A DNA stretch of 64,000 bases from Methylomicrobium sp035916875 (lineage in GTDB: Bacteria > Pseudomonadota > Gammaproteobacteria > Methylococcales > Methylomonadaceae): contig NZ_JAXUHN010000094.1 of assembly GCF_035916875.1 (NCBI RefSeq), forward strand, positions 62,001-126,000. The letters run 5' to 3'. The position numbers and the translations under genes are program-made. Shown piece after piece: positions 52,416 through 61,127 of the stretch. Below the pieces are notes generated by a model, which saw only the letters and a list, made by a program, of their open reading frames with translations, was not told the DNA's origin and did not search any database. How positions within the stretch are numbered: position 1 is the first letter of the stretch; every line of letters starts with the position of its first letter.

Positions 52416-53321
52416 TCAGCCAAACACGATGACTGGCGTACCGTTTTTGACGGTGCCGAAAAACCATTCCGATGTTGCTATAGACATTCGGACGCAACCG
52501 TGGGACACATTGTAGGCCGGAACTGACGGCGACCCATGAATTGCGTACCCGTCCTTGAAATACAAGGGGTTATAAAGCTTTCCGAGATCGCTTTCGCGCC
52601 AACCGGAAATTTTGTATTGAATGCGGAACGTGCCTCGAGGCGTATGGCCCACGCCGCAAATCCGTTCTCCCGATTTTTTCGACGTTTCGCAATACTTGCG
52701 ATTCGAGCCCGTTGAGACTGCGATAACGCGGTTAAGTCCTTGCTCATCGAAAAACAGGAGTATTCCACGCTTAATATCGATCTCGATGCGAGGTAAACCC
52801 AACTCAGGATGAAGCCCTTCAGGAAGAATCGCTGCGTGCAATGCTTCCTGCGTTTCCAGCGTGTATGTGCCGGTGCGTTTCAGTTTGGCGTACTTCTGAA
52901 ACGCCACGACGCCCTGCCACGTCTGTTGGTCGTAACGACCATCAACAGCACCCACGTCGTAACGAAGTTCCGCAAGCCGTTTCTCCAGAGCCAGCACCGC
53001 CTCGCCTCGCGAGCCGACTTTAAGCATCTTGGACGGGTGAAACGGACCCTGATCACGTGTCGTCGCCGGAGCGACTGAAGTTGCGAACGGAGCGTTTGTA
53101 CTTCCGGGAAGGTCTGTCGTAGACGGTGGCGGTAATGTACCCACAACGGTCGCGGTCGTTTTGGCCGCGGGCCTGATCGGCCGCGCAACGGCTGCTGTCG
53201 GCCAGCCAAAGCATGAAACACCGGTGACGATCGCTGCGGTTACGATTATGGTGATAGCTCGCCAAGCGTTCATCTCCTTTGGTAGAGGTCCGCGCGGCGG
53301 GTTAGCAACCTTTTTCAACAA
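52416..53321 (-). CDS. L,D-transpeptidase with peptidoglycan-binding domain
   Basis: The protein is 301 residues from the TTG at 53321, which has GGAGG 5 nt upstream; the ATG at 53273 gives a cleaner signal peptide (MNAWRAITIIVTAAIVTGV) but its GGAG touches the start codon. After the signal and a Thr/Pro-rich linker comes a PG_binding_1 domain with LKVGSRGEAVLALEKRL and DQQTWQGVVAFQ. The YkuD domain at the C-terminus has IHGSP and the active site VSHGCVRMS (Cys276). It forms 3-3 cross-links or attaches proteins to peptidoglycan in the periplasm. Confidence 0.88.
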   Translation of the reverse strand: MLKKVANPPRGPLPKEMNAWRAITIIVTAAIVTGVSCFGWPTAAVARPIRPAAKTTATVVGTLPPPSTTDLPGSTNAPFATSVAPATTRDQGPFHPSKMLKVGSRGEAVLALEKRLAELRYDVGAVDGRYDQQTWQGVVAFQKYAKLKRTGTYTLETQEALHAAILPEGLHPELGLPRIEIDIKRGILLFFDEQGLNRVIAVSTGSNRKYCETSKKSGERICGVGHTPRGTFRIQYKISGWRESDLGKLYNPLYFKDGYAIHGSPSVPAYNVSHGCVRMSIATSEWFFGTVKNGTPVIVFG

Positions 53322-53855
53322 CGAAACCTCCGTGCACGGCAAAAATCCTAACCCAGTGATTAACAAAACGGACAAATAGCGGGCTCGAAAGTCCGATCGC
53401 CAATCGGTTTCACTTTTTTGCGACAAAATAGGAGGCGAAATGGAATTGAGCGATGGATTGAGAGATTCTAAAAGGACATCCAGGTTGGGGCAAGTGTCGA
53501 TTGGATTGTTTTGCCGGGATGCTACTTTCCTTAATGCGGCTGATGCGCATCGATCTGATGTGCGGATTGCAATTCGATCAAGCGGTTTGACGATAAATTT
53601 ACAAAATTACAGGAAGAATCTTGTCGGTTTACCGGCTAATTTTTAACCGGTGCCAATAATGCAATAAATCATTGTTGTTTTAGAGCAGAAAACAGCCCGT
53701 CGGGAAAACCGCCGTGCATATTTTTATGCCTTATGAAGGGTGATTGTCACACTTCTTAATCCATTAATCGTCACTGTATTGAAACGATTTTACGCCATAG
53801 ATGATCATAGTTGTATCGGCGACTCATACCAATATGCCTCCTGGATAATATTCAA
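53322..53855. other. Intergenic region between two L,D-transpeptidase genes
   Basis: This 534-bp divergent, AT-rich gap contains a possible small ORF (53440-53646) and should hold promoters for both transpeptidase genes. Nothing else is recognised. Confidence 0.4.
53440..53646 (+). CDS. Possible small hypothetical protein
   Basis: A 68-codon frame begins with ATG preceded by AGGAGG at 4 nt (53430-53435), which is better than most starts here. The protein has no signal, helix or motif I recognise. Real coding is uncertain; it may be a leader peptide or a remnant. Confidence 0.35.
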   Translation: MELSDGLRDSKRTSRLGQVSIGLFCRDATFLNAADAHRSDVRIAIRSSGLTINLQNYRKNLVGLPANF

Positions 53856-55229
53856 GTGACTTTGTCAGACTTTAAAGAATCAACAACGCATGTTATCCAA
53901 TTGTTAGGAGTGGTTCTGCTCAGTGGTTTAACCAGCAGTTGCCAGCATGTGGCATTTTTTCCCGATTTAATTGAAAATCCGGAGGTAACCGCAAATAGTG
54001 TCGCACCCGAATTACACCCGGAAACCGAAAGCAAATCAAAAACCATAGAGACCCATGTATTTCCGTTATCCGATGGTCAAACTATGGTCGGGACGATTGC
54101 CGCGGTCAACACGCGCGAAGGTGACACATTGTCTGATATTGCCCGGCATTTCGGTCTTGGTTATAACGATATTAGCAAAGCCAACCCCGCTATTGCTCCC
54201 TGGACGCCCGCGACGGGTAGCCGTGTATTATTACCCTTACAATTTATTCTACCCAGTACTCCCCATAAGGGTATTGTTCTGAATCTGGCGAAAATGCGAT
54301 TGTTTTACTATCCCAAAAAGCAGCCAGATAAGGTGTTCGTTTATCCTGTCGGCATCGGTCGGCAAGGATGGAACACGCCTTTGGGCTTAACCAGCATCGT
54401 TGCTAAAAAAGCCAATCCAAGCTGGGTTGTACCCGTATCCATTCAGCAGGAGCATACACAAAAAGGCCATTCTTTACCTAAAGTAGTATCCCCGGGACCT
54501 GATAATCCCTTGGGGCTTTATGCAATGCGCCTCGGTTTTCCCGGTTATCTGATCCACGGCACCAACAAGCCTTATGGGATCGGGATGCAAATTAGCCATG
54601 GCTGTGTGCAACTTTACCCAGAGGATATTGCTGTGCTGTTCAAAAAAGTATCGGTAGGAATGCCGGTGCGGATAATTCACCAGCCCTATCTAGCGGCTTG
54701 GCATCAGGACATGCTTTATCTTGAAGCCAACGAACCGCTGTCAAAATGGATTCATGATAAATCCCGACTAAAAAAACAGTTACTTAAACAATTGCATGAA
54801 ATCAGCTCAAAAAAGCATGTTACTATCGATTGGGAGAAAGTCGAGCGCATTGTTCAGCGATCGGATGGCATTCCTACGCCGATTCTTGCGCAAAGCCCGG
54901 ACCTGGCAGACATCGCGGCAAACGCAGTGCAGTTGGAGCATCCTGAACAACTCTATCAACAACCTATTGTTGCAGAATTAAAGGATAGCGACTGGTCGAT
55001 TTTGGTGGCTAGCTTCGATAACGAGACGGAAGCACAAAAACTGGCAACCATGCTCAATCATCAGGGGCCGATCATACCTACGCGTAAAATTCGAAAAGAC
55101 AATGCCTATCAGGTCATCGCTGGGCCTTTTAAAAACAAAAAAGAAGTGAAAGCCGTCGCGAAACGCATTCGGATAGATTTCGAAATTGATGTTGAGCCGT
55201 TAAAACCGCGTTTAATTTCAGAAAACTAG
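53856..55229 (+). CDS. L,D-transpeptidase with LysM and SPOR domains
   Basis: The protein is about 457 residues from a GTG. It has an N-terminal hydrophobic signal ending in LTSSC (lipobox-like but not canonical), then a LysM domain (about 85-128, NTREGDTLSDIARHF). The ErfK/YbiS-type YkuD catalytic domain (about 138-275) has IHGTN and SHGCVQL (Cys250). The Arg after SHGCV in most members is Gln. A C-terminal SPOR domain (about 380-450) follows. SPOR binds denuded glycans at the septum, so a division-site role is suggested. The frame runs back to 53811 and the exact start is unsure. Confidence 0.85.
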   Translation: MTLSDFKESTTHVIQLLGVVLLSGLTSSCQHVAFFPDLIENPEVTANSVAPELHPETESKSKTIETHVFPLSDGQTMVGTIAAVNTREGDTLSDIARHFGLGYNDISKANPAIAPWTPATGSRVLLPLQFILPSTPHKGIVLNLAKMRLFYYPKKQPDKVFVYPVGIGRQGWNTPLGLTSIVAKKANPSWVVPVSIQQEHTQKGHSLPKVVSPGPDNPLGLYAMRLGFPGYLIHGTNKPYGIGMQISHGCVQLYPEDIAVLFKKVSVGMPVRIIHQPYLAAWHQDMLYLEANEPLSKWIHDKSRLKKQLLKQLHEISSKKHVTIDWEKVERIVQRSDGIPTPILAQSPDLADIAANAVQLEHPEQLYQQPIVAELKDSDWSILVASFDNETEAQKLATMLNHQGPIIPTRKIRKDNAYQVIAGPFKNKKEVKAVAKRIRIDFEIDVEPLKPRLISEN

Positions 55230-55280
55230 CACGATAATCTTAAAGTCGACTCTTGAAAAGAATGCATGACAAAGCGAAGG

Positions 55281-56162
55281 TCAAGGCTCCATAAGCAAAG
55301 GCTTCGTAGCCGTCACCGGGACCTGCCCGACGCATTTCAATACACATTCATCGATCGATTTTTTGACAATCGCCGGGCGGAAGCTTTGATCGACTTTCAG
55401 CCAACGGTCCGCGACCGATTCGGATAAGCCTTCTTCAAGGATCGCTTGGCGCAGAATTTGCTCGCGCAGATCGGCCATATCTTCTGTGATGAACATATGC
55501 ATGTGCACGAAGGCCGGGGTGTCGCCGGTGTAGTTGTTCGGGCCGTTAAAGGCGGCGACCATGAACTGGGTCTGTTTGGCGATCAACACCTCTTCGGACT
55601 TGCCGAAAAAGAATTGTCCGAGCCAGGGATGGTTGAACATTACTTCGTAAAAGCGCTCGTGGACGCGGTAAACGCCTTCCTCGCCGCCGATTTCGTGCAA
55701 CAAATTCGGGTCGTAGGTGCTTTCGTCATACTGCGGACGGGTTTCCATACGGCGGTCGGCCGTGGTCATCGCCTGCTTCATCACTGCGGCGACTTCGTCG
55801 AAAACGCCGTTCCAGGCCTCTTGCAATTGCGGCGTGAAGCGGTCGCCAAGATGCTGTTCAAGGGCCTTTAGCAGCGCCTGCTTTAGTGTATCGAAATGCT
55901 CGATTTGCGCGCCGTATTTAATAAGATGGCGTTCGCCCAGTTTGACGACCGATTCGGCGATATTCTCGAGATATTTGACGTTCTGCAGCGCGGCCAGCAT
56001 ATTGAAAAACTTCCGGTTCAGAAACACGGTGTTGCCCGGTAAGAACTTTTTGAGATTGATGTCGAGATGAAACAGTTCGCGGAAGAACAGGCGCGAAAGT
56101 TCTTCGCGGGTGTCCGCGATTTCGTCGATACAGTTTTTAACTAATATTCTTTGGGTTTTCAT
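55281..56162 (-). CDS. Tandem-globin protein: FHb-like globin fused to truncated hemoglobin
   Basis: In this 293-residue protein residues 1-135 form a classical 3/3 globin (RLFFRELFHLDINLKKFL..., proximal His79 in LGERH, then YGAQIEHF and FTPQLQEAW). Residues 150-265 form a 2/2 truncated hemoglobin (IGGEEGVYRVHERFYEVMF, B10 Tyr172, GPNNYTGDTPAF, proximal His220 or His222 in VHMHMF). There is no reductase domain. I do not recall such a fusion as a named family. It probably binds O2 or NO; a role in oxygen supply or NO detoxification is inference. The HDOD gene lies 48 bp upstream on the same strand. Confidence 0.85.
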   Translation of the reverse strand: MKTQRILVKNCIDEIADTREELSRLFFRELFHLDINLKKFLPGNTVFLNRKFFNMLAALQNVKYLENIAESVVKLGERHLIKYGAQIEHFDTLKQALLKALEQHLGDRFTPQLQEAWNGVFDEVAAVMKQAMTTADRRMETRPQYDESTYDPNLLHEIGGEEGVYRVHERFYEVMFNHPWLGQFFFGKSEEVLIAKQTQFMVAAFNGPNNYTGDTPAFVHMHMFITEDMADLREQILRQAILEEGLSESVADRWLKVDQSFRPAIVKKSIDECVLKCVGQVPVTATKPLLMEP

Positions 56163-56210
56163 GACTAAATCATATTAATGAGTTATTGGTGGATGCGTTC
56201 TCGTATTGGT

Positions 56211-57095
56211 TCATCCGAGTATTTGCTGAATCATTTCGATTTCATCCTTGGCAATATCCAGAATCGCGATGCTGTCGTTCGCGTCGAGATGGCGCGCGAT
56301 TTTTTTATAGGCGGGCAGGGAGCCGATTTTGGGCAGCGTTTTAATATCGACTTTGCCGATCAAGCTATGGAATTGTGCCAGCATCACGATGTCGGCATAA
56401 TCGGATGGTTTGGCGGTATCGCGCAGCCAATTTTCCGAGTGGGTCACGACATCCTCAAAATCGGCCGGAAAATTCCATTGCCGGATAATATTCAGGCCGG
56501 TCGGTTTATGCAGCCTGGCTAACGTTTCATTAAGATGATTTAGATTCAGGGCCAATTCGTTGTGCCGATCGGCAAAGATCAATATCGGGACCTTGCCGAT
56601 ATCATGAATTAATCCGGCCAGCATCGCGCGGTCGGGGTCGAAACCTTTCGCCTTGTGCGCCAGTACCGCGCTGATCGATGCGACAAAGCTGCTGTGCGTC
56701 CACAATTCGATCATTTTATGGCGGATGAACGGCGACTTGGCGGCAAAGACCGTTTTCAGCGAGAATGCGGTGATGATGTCTTGCGCAGCCTTCAGACCTA
56801 GCCGGGTGATTGCTTCCGGGCAGCTTTCGATGGTTTTGCGGCCACGGTACAAGGGGGAGTTAGAGATCTTGATCAGGCGCGCGGTCAGCGAGAGATCGAC
56901 TTGTACGATGCGGGCGATCTTGGTGCTGTTGGCTTTTTCATCATTAATCGCGCGGCGGATTTTGAACGCGACTTCGGGAATCGTCGGCAGGATCAATGCA
57001 TTTTTTTCGAGATCCTTGCAACACGCCTGCAACAGCTTATTTTCGGCCGGGCCGGCGCCGGAGTCTTTTATTATCGGTTCGGCAACTTCTTGCAT
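56211..57095 (-). CDS. HDOD-domain signalling protein
   Basis: This 294-residue protein is mostly a single HDOD domain: LPTIPEVAFKIRRAI, QVDLSLTARLIKISNSPLY, CPEAITRLG, and SFVASISAVLAHK. The tract AGLIHDIGKVPIL keeps an HD pair, which many HDOD proteins lose. HDOD proteins act in signal pathways with unknown direct activity. It precedes the tandem-globin gene and is divergent from prmB. No ribosome binding site is obvious. Confidence 0.87.
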   Translation of the reverse strand: MQEVAEPIIKDSGAGPAENKLLQACCKDLEKNALILPTIPEVAFKIRRAINDEKANSTKIARIVQVDLSLTARLIKISNSPLYRGRKTIESCPEAITRLGLKAAQDIITAFSLKTVFAAKSPFIRHKMIELWTHSSFVASISAVLAHKAKGFDPDRAMLAGLIHDIGKVPILIFADRHNELALNLNHLNETLARLHKPTGLNIIRQWNFPADFEDVVTHSENWLRDTAKPSDYADIVMLAQFHSLIGKVDIKTLPKIGSLPAYKKIARHLDANDSIAILDIAKDEIEMIQQILG

Positions 57096-57184
57096 CGGAA
57101 TAGCTTAAAATTCGGACATGTGGGATAAGTTTAGTTTAAAATTTCCATCTTTGCGTAAAGCCGAGCAGCCAAGATTTTTTTATC

Positions 57185-58117
57185 ATGTACGATTCATCGA
57201 CCGAAGTCATCACTACCTTAACCACGATACGGGACTATATCCGTTGGGCGGCCAGCCGCTTTACCGATGCCAAGGCCTATTTTGGCCACGGCTCTCTGAC
57301 CGCGATCGACGAGGCGGCGGCATTGATATTGCACACGCTGCATCTGCCTTATAACGTGTCGTCGTATTATCTGGAGGCGGTATTGACCCATCCGGAAAGA
57401 CAGGCGGTGATTGATATCGTCGAACGCCGTGTCAACGAAAGAAAACCCGCCGCGTATCTGACGCATGAAGCTGTTTTTGCGGGCCTGCCATTTTATATTG
57501 ATGAGCGGGTCTTGGTGCCGAGGTCGCCGATCGCGGAACTGATCGAACAGCGTTTTGCGCCGTGGGTCGAGGAAGACCGGGTCGATAATATTCTGGATTT
57601 GTGCACCGGCAGCGGCTGCATCGCGATTGCCTGCGCTTATGCGTTTCCGACCGCGGCAGTCGATGCGGTCGATTTGTCGCCCGATGCCTTGGCGGTGGCC
57701 AAGATCAATGTTGCCAAGCATCAGTCCGAGGATTCGGTCACGCTGTATCAGTCCGATTTATTTGAAGGACTGCCGGGCAACCAATACGACATTATCGTCA
57801 GCAATCCGCCTTATGTGGCGATCGCCGAATGGGAAAGCCTGCCGGCCGAATACCACGCCGAGCCTAAAATGGGCTTCACCGGCGGCAAGAGCGGTCTGGA
57901 CATTGTGCTGCGCATTCTGGCCGAAGCGAACCATTATTTGACCGAGCATGGCATCCTGGTCGCCGAGGTTGGCAGCAGCGCGCAAACGCTACAGGATACG
58001 TTCCCTGACATTCCTTTTTACTGGCTCGATTTCGAGCGCGGCGGCGACGGGGTGTTTTTACTGACTGGCGAACAACTCGCGCTCTATCACGATCAATTCA
58101 TCGCGGCTTTGAATTAA
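57185..58117 (+). CDS. prmB: 50S ribosomal protein L3 glutamine methyltransferase
   Basis: This 310-residue N5-glutamine methyltransferase has the SAM motif ILDLCTGSGCIAIA and the catalytic NPPY (SNPPYVAIAEWESLPAEY). The HAEPKMGF tract after it is typical of PrmB rather than PrmC. It methylates ribosomal protein L3. It ends one base before aroC, and the two form the common prmB-aroC pair. Confidence 0.95.
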   Translation: MYDSSTEVITTLTTIRDYIRWAASRFTDAKAYFGHGSLTAIDEAAALILHTLHLPYNVSSYYLEAVLTHPERQAVIDIVERRVNERKPAAYLTHEAVFAGLPFYIDERVLVPRSPIAELIEQRFAPWVEEDRVDNILDLCTGSGCIAIACAYAFPTAAVDAVDLSPDALAVAKINVAKHQSEDSVTLYQSDLFEGLPGNQYDIIVSNPPYVAIAEWESLPAEYHAEPKMGFTGGKSGLDIVLRILAEANHYLTEHGILVAEVGSSAQTLQDTFPDIPFYWLDFERGGDGVFLLTGEQLALYHDQFIAALN

Positions 58118-58118
58118 T

Positions 58119-59207
58119 ATGTCTGGCAATACCTTCGGAAAATTGTTTACCGTCACCACCTTCGGCGAAAGCCACGGGCCCGGGCTCGGCTGCATCGTCG
58201 ATGGTTGTCCGCCGGGGCTGGAATTAAGCGAGGCCGACATTCAGCACGACCTCGATCGTCGCAAGCCCGGTACCTCCCGGCACACGACGCAGCGGCGCGA
58301 AGCCGATGAAGTGAAGATATTGTCCGGCGTATTCGAGGGCAGAACCACCGGTACGCCGATCGGCCTGCTGATCGAAAACACCGATCAGCGTTCAAAGGAT
58401 TATACGAAAATCGCCGAGTCGTTTCGGCCCGGCCATGCCGATTACACCTATCAACATAAATACGGCTTCCGGGATTACCGCGGCGGCGGCCGTTCGTCGG
58501 CGCGCGAAACCGCGATGCGGGTCGCGGCGGCCGCAATCGCGAAAAAATATCTGCGGGAAAAGGTCGGCATCGAGATTCGCGGCTATCTGGCGCAGTTGGG
58601 CCCGATCAAGATCGACAAGCTGGATTGGTCGGTCGTGAATACAAACCCATTTTTTTGCCCGGATGTGGAGCGCGTTCCTGAACTCGAAAAATTTATGGAT
58701 GCGCTACGCAAAGAAGGCGAGTCGATCGGTGCGCGCATCAACGTGGTCGCGACGAATGTGCCGCCGGGCCTCGGCGAGCCGATTTTCGACCGGCTCGATG
58801 CGGACCTCGCGCATGCACTGATGAGCATCAATGCGGTCAAGGGTGTCGAGATCGGCGACGGTTTCGCCTGCATCGACAGCAAGGGCACCCAGTTTCGCGA
58901 CGAGATCACACCGGACGGTTTCTTGAGCAATCATGCGGGCGGCATATTGGGCGGCATTTCGAGCGGCCAGGATGTTATCGCCAGCATTGCGTTGAAGCCG
59001 ACTTCGAGCCTGCGACTCCCCGGCAGAAGCATCAACGTGCGCGGCGAGTCGATCGAAGTCGTCACCGAGGGGCGTCACGATCCTTGCGTCGGCATTCGCG
59101 CAACGCCGATCGCGGAGGCGATGATGGCGATCGTGATCATGGATCATTATCTCCGGCATCGGGCGCAGAATAGCGATGTGCGGTCCGGCTTACCGATTTT
59201 AAGATAA
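58119..59207 (+). CDS. aroC: Chorismate synthase
   Basis: This 362-residue FMN-dependent enzyme makes chorismate from EPSP, the last common step of aromatic biosynthesis. Motifs are [39 protein letters not shown]-like tract and [21 protein letters not shown] (in part). The length is standard. It starts one base after the prmB stop. Confidence 0.98.
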   Translation: [362 protein letters not shown]

Positions 59208-59215
59208 GCCCGATT

Positions 59216-59241
59216 GGCGCAAAAGTGTATCGCTTTGCGCC
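59216..59241 (+). terminator. Hairpin between aroC and the MFS gene
   Basis: The stem GGCGCAAA / TTTGCGCC has a 10-nt loop and starts 9 bp after the aroC stop. No U-run follows. It is a weak terminator or stability element. Confidence 0.4.
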
Positions 59242-59289
59242 TGAGACCCGCCCCATCCGGCCAAATGGCCTTTATCCTGAACTGTTTTG

Positions 59290-60450
59290 ATGTCCGTTCC
59301 CTATTGGCGCCTGTCGGGTTTTTATCTGTTTTATTTCGCGACGCTCGGCGGCTTTTTGCCCTATTGGAACCTGTACCTTAAACATCTCGGTTTCGATGCG
59401 GTGCAAATCGGCAATTTGTCGGCGGTGCTGGTCGGAACCCGGATCATCGCACCGAATTTTTGGGGCTGGATCGCGGACCGGACCGGCAGAAATCTGCGTC
59501 TGATTCGGCTGACGCTGTTTTCCTCGGCCATGGCATTTTCGTGGTTTTTAGTTGCGCGCGGTTATCTTGGGATGGCAGTCTGCACCTTCGGTTTTGGCGC
59601 TTTCTGGAACGCGTCGTTGCCGCTTTTCGAAGCGGTTACCCTGGAGAATCTCGGCAACGATGCGCACCGCTACAGCCGGATTCGGCTCTGGGGCTCGGTG
59701 GGATTCATCTTGACGGTGCTGGGCCTTGGGTGGTGGTTTGACCATCGTTCGTTTATACAGTTGCCGTTGTTCATTATCACGCTGCTGCTGTTGAACTGGA
59801 TCGTGACGCTGATGCTGCCGCGGGCCGCTCCTCGTCCGGCGCACGTTTCCACTTCCGGTGTGCTGTCCGTATTGAAACGCCCCGAAGTGCTGGCTTTTCT
59901 GGTGGTATCGATGTTGTTGCAGGCCGCGCATGGGCCATATTATGTTTTTTATTCGATCTATCTTCAGCAGTTGGACTATTCTGCCGCAACGACCGGCAGT
60001 CTATGGGCGTTGGGCGTATTCGCGGAGATCATTCTTTTCATTTTCATGCGGCCCTTGCTCGGCCGCTTCAGCCTGCGGAGCATTCTGCTCTGGAGTCTGC
60101 TGTTGGCGACGGCGCGCTGGTTGCTGATCGGTTGCTATGCGGGCAATCCGATATTTCTCGTATCGGCACAGTTGCTGCATGCGGCGAGCTTCGGTTCCGC
60201 CCATATTGCTGCGATCCATTTGGTGCAGCACTATTTTGGAGAACAGCATCTGAGCAAGGGGCAGGCGTTGTACAGCAGTTTCAGTTTCGGAATCGGCGGC
60301 ATGCTGGGCAGTCTGTACAGTGGTTATTTCTGGGATGTGCTGGGCGCCGCCATAATTTTTGCGATCGCGGCACTATTGTCTTTTCTGGCTTTTGTGATCG
60401 CCTGTGCAGGGATGCGAGGAAGCATGGCGAAATCGTCGCAGCAAGGCTAG
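59290..60450 (+). CDS. MFS transporter, HcaT/phenylpropionate-permease-like
   Basis: This protein of about 386 residues has 12 predicted membrane helices. The first helix pair (FYLFYFATLGGFLPYWNLYL) and the loop FWGWIADRTGRNLR match the MFS_1-like/HcaT group. The substrate is unknown; no catabolic genes are near. The ATG at 59290 follows an in-frame TTG at 59287. Confidence 0.85.
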   Translation: MSVPYWRLSGFYLFYFATLGGFLPYWNLYLKHLGFDAVQIGNLSAVLVGTRIIAPNFWGWIADRTGRNLRLIRLTLFSSAMAFSWFLVARGYLGMAVCTFGFGAFWNASLPLFEAVTLENLGNDAHRYSRIRLWGSVGFILTVLGLGWWFDHRSFIQLPLFIITLLLLNWIVTLMLPRAAPRPAHVSTSGVLSVLKRPEVLAFLVVSMLLQAAHGPYYVFYSIYLQQLDYSAATTGSLWALGVFAEIILFIFMRPLLGRFSLRSILLWSLLLATARWLLIGCYAGNPIFLVSAQLLHAASFGSAHIAAIHLVQHYFGEQHLSKGQALYSSFSFGIGGMLGSLYSGYFWDVLGAAIIFAIAALLSFLAFVIACAGMRGSMAKSSQQG

Positions 60451-60509
60451 AATAGCGGGTTTAGGGGATTTCGTGACTTGGCAAACTTTTTTGAATAACA
60501 AGGTGTAAT

Positions 60510-61127
60510 GTGTTTGAAATAATTAAAAGCGGCGGCTGGATGATGTTGCCCTTGATAATCTGTTCGATCGGCGCGATGGGCATTGTGGCGGAACGGTTCT
60601 GGACTCTGCAGCGCAACAAAATCATACCGCAGGATCTGGTTGTGCAGGTGTGGAAACTGCATCGTGAAAACAGGCTCGATGAAATGACGCTGCGCCGGCT
60701 GAAAACCAGTTCCCCCTTGGGCCGCATCATCGCGTCCGGTATCGTGGACAGTGCGCACGGCCGCGAGATGATGAAAGAATCGATTGAAGACGTGGGGCGT
60801 CAGGTGACTCATGATCTCGAGCGCTTTCTCGATGCACTGGGCACGATCGCCGAAATTTCACCCTTGCTTGGCTTGTTGGGCACCGTGTTCGGCATGATTG
60901 AGATTTTTTCCGAACTGATGCAGCATGGCGCGGGCGATCCGACGGTCCTCGCGGGCGGTATTTCGGTCGCGCTGATCACAACCGCGACCGGCCTGACCGT
61001 CGCGATTCCTAGCTTGATTTTTCATCGCTATTTCCTGCGCCGAGTCGATGATTATGTGATCAGTATGGAAATGGAAGCATTGCGGCTGATCGAAATGATG
61101 CATGGCGAGCGCGAGGCGGTTTTATGA
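60510..61127 (+). CDS. exbB: MotA/TolQ/ExbB proton channel family protein
   Basis: This 205-residue protein has three membrane helices (about 10-30, 115-140, 155-180) and the family core PLLGLLGTVFGMIEIF and ALITTATGLTVAIPS. It starts at a GTG with AAGG 6 nt upstream. With ExbD it forms a proton-driven motor. In Pseudomonas this pair sits upstream of lpxK-ycaR-kdsB, as here; the energised partner is not certain. It overlaps exbD by 4 nt. Confidence 0.93.
   Translation: MFEIIKSGGWMMLPLIICSIGAMGIVAERFWTLQRNKIIPQDLVVQVWKLHRENRLDEMTLRRLKTSSPLGRIIASGIVDSAHGREMMKESIEDVGRQVTHDLERFLDALGTIAEISPLLGLLGTVFGMIEIFSELMQHGAGDPTVLAGGISVALITTATGLTVAIPSLIFHRYFLRRVDDYVISMEMEALRLIEMMHGEREAVL

Noticed and set aside
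52226..52423. 65-codon minus-strand frame as a transposase remnant
   Set aside because: No transposase motif, no inverted repeats and no target duplication are visible.
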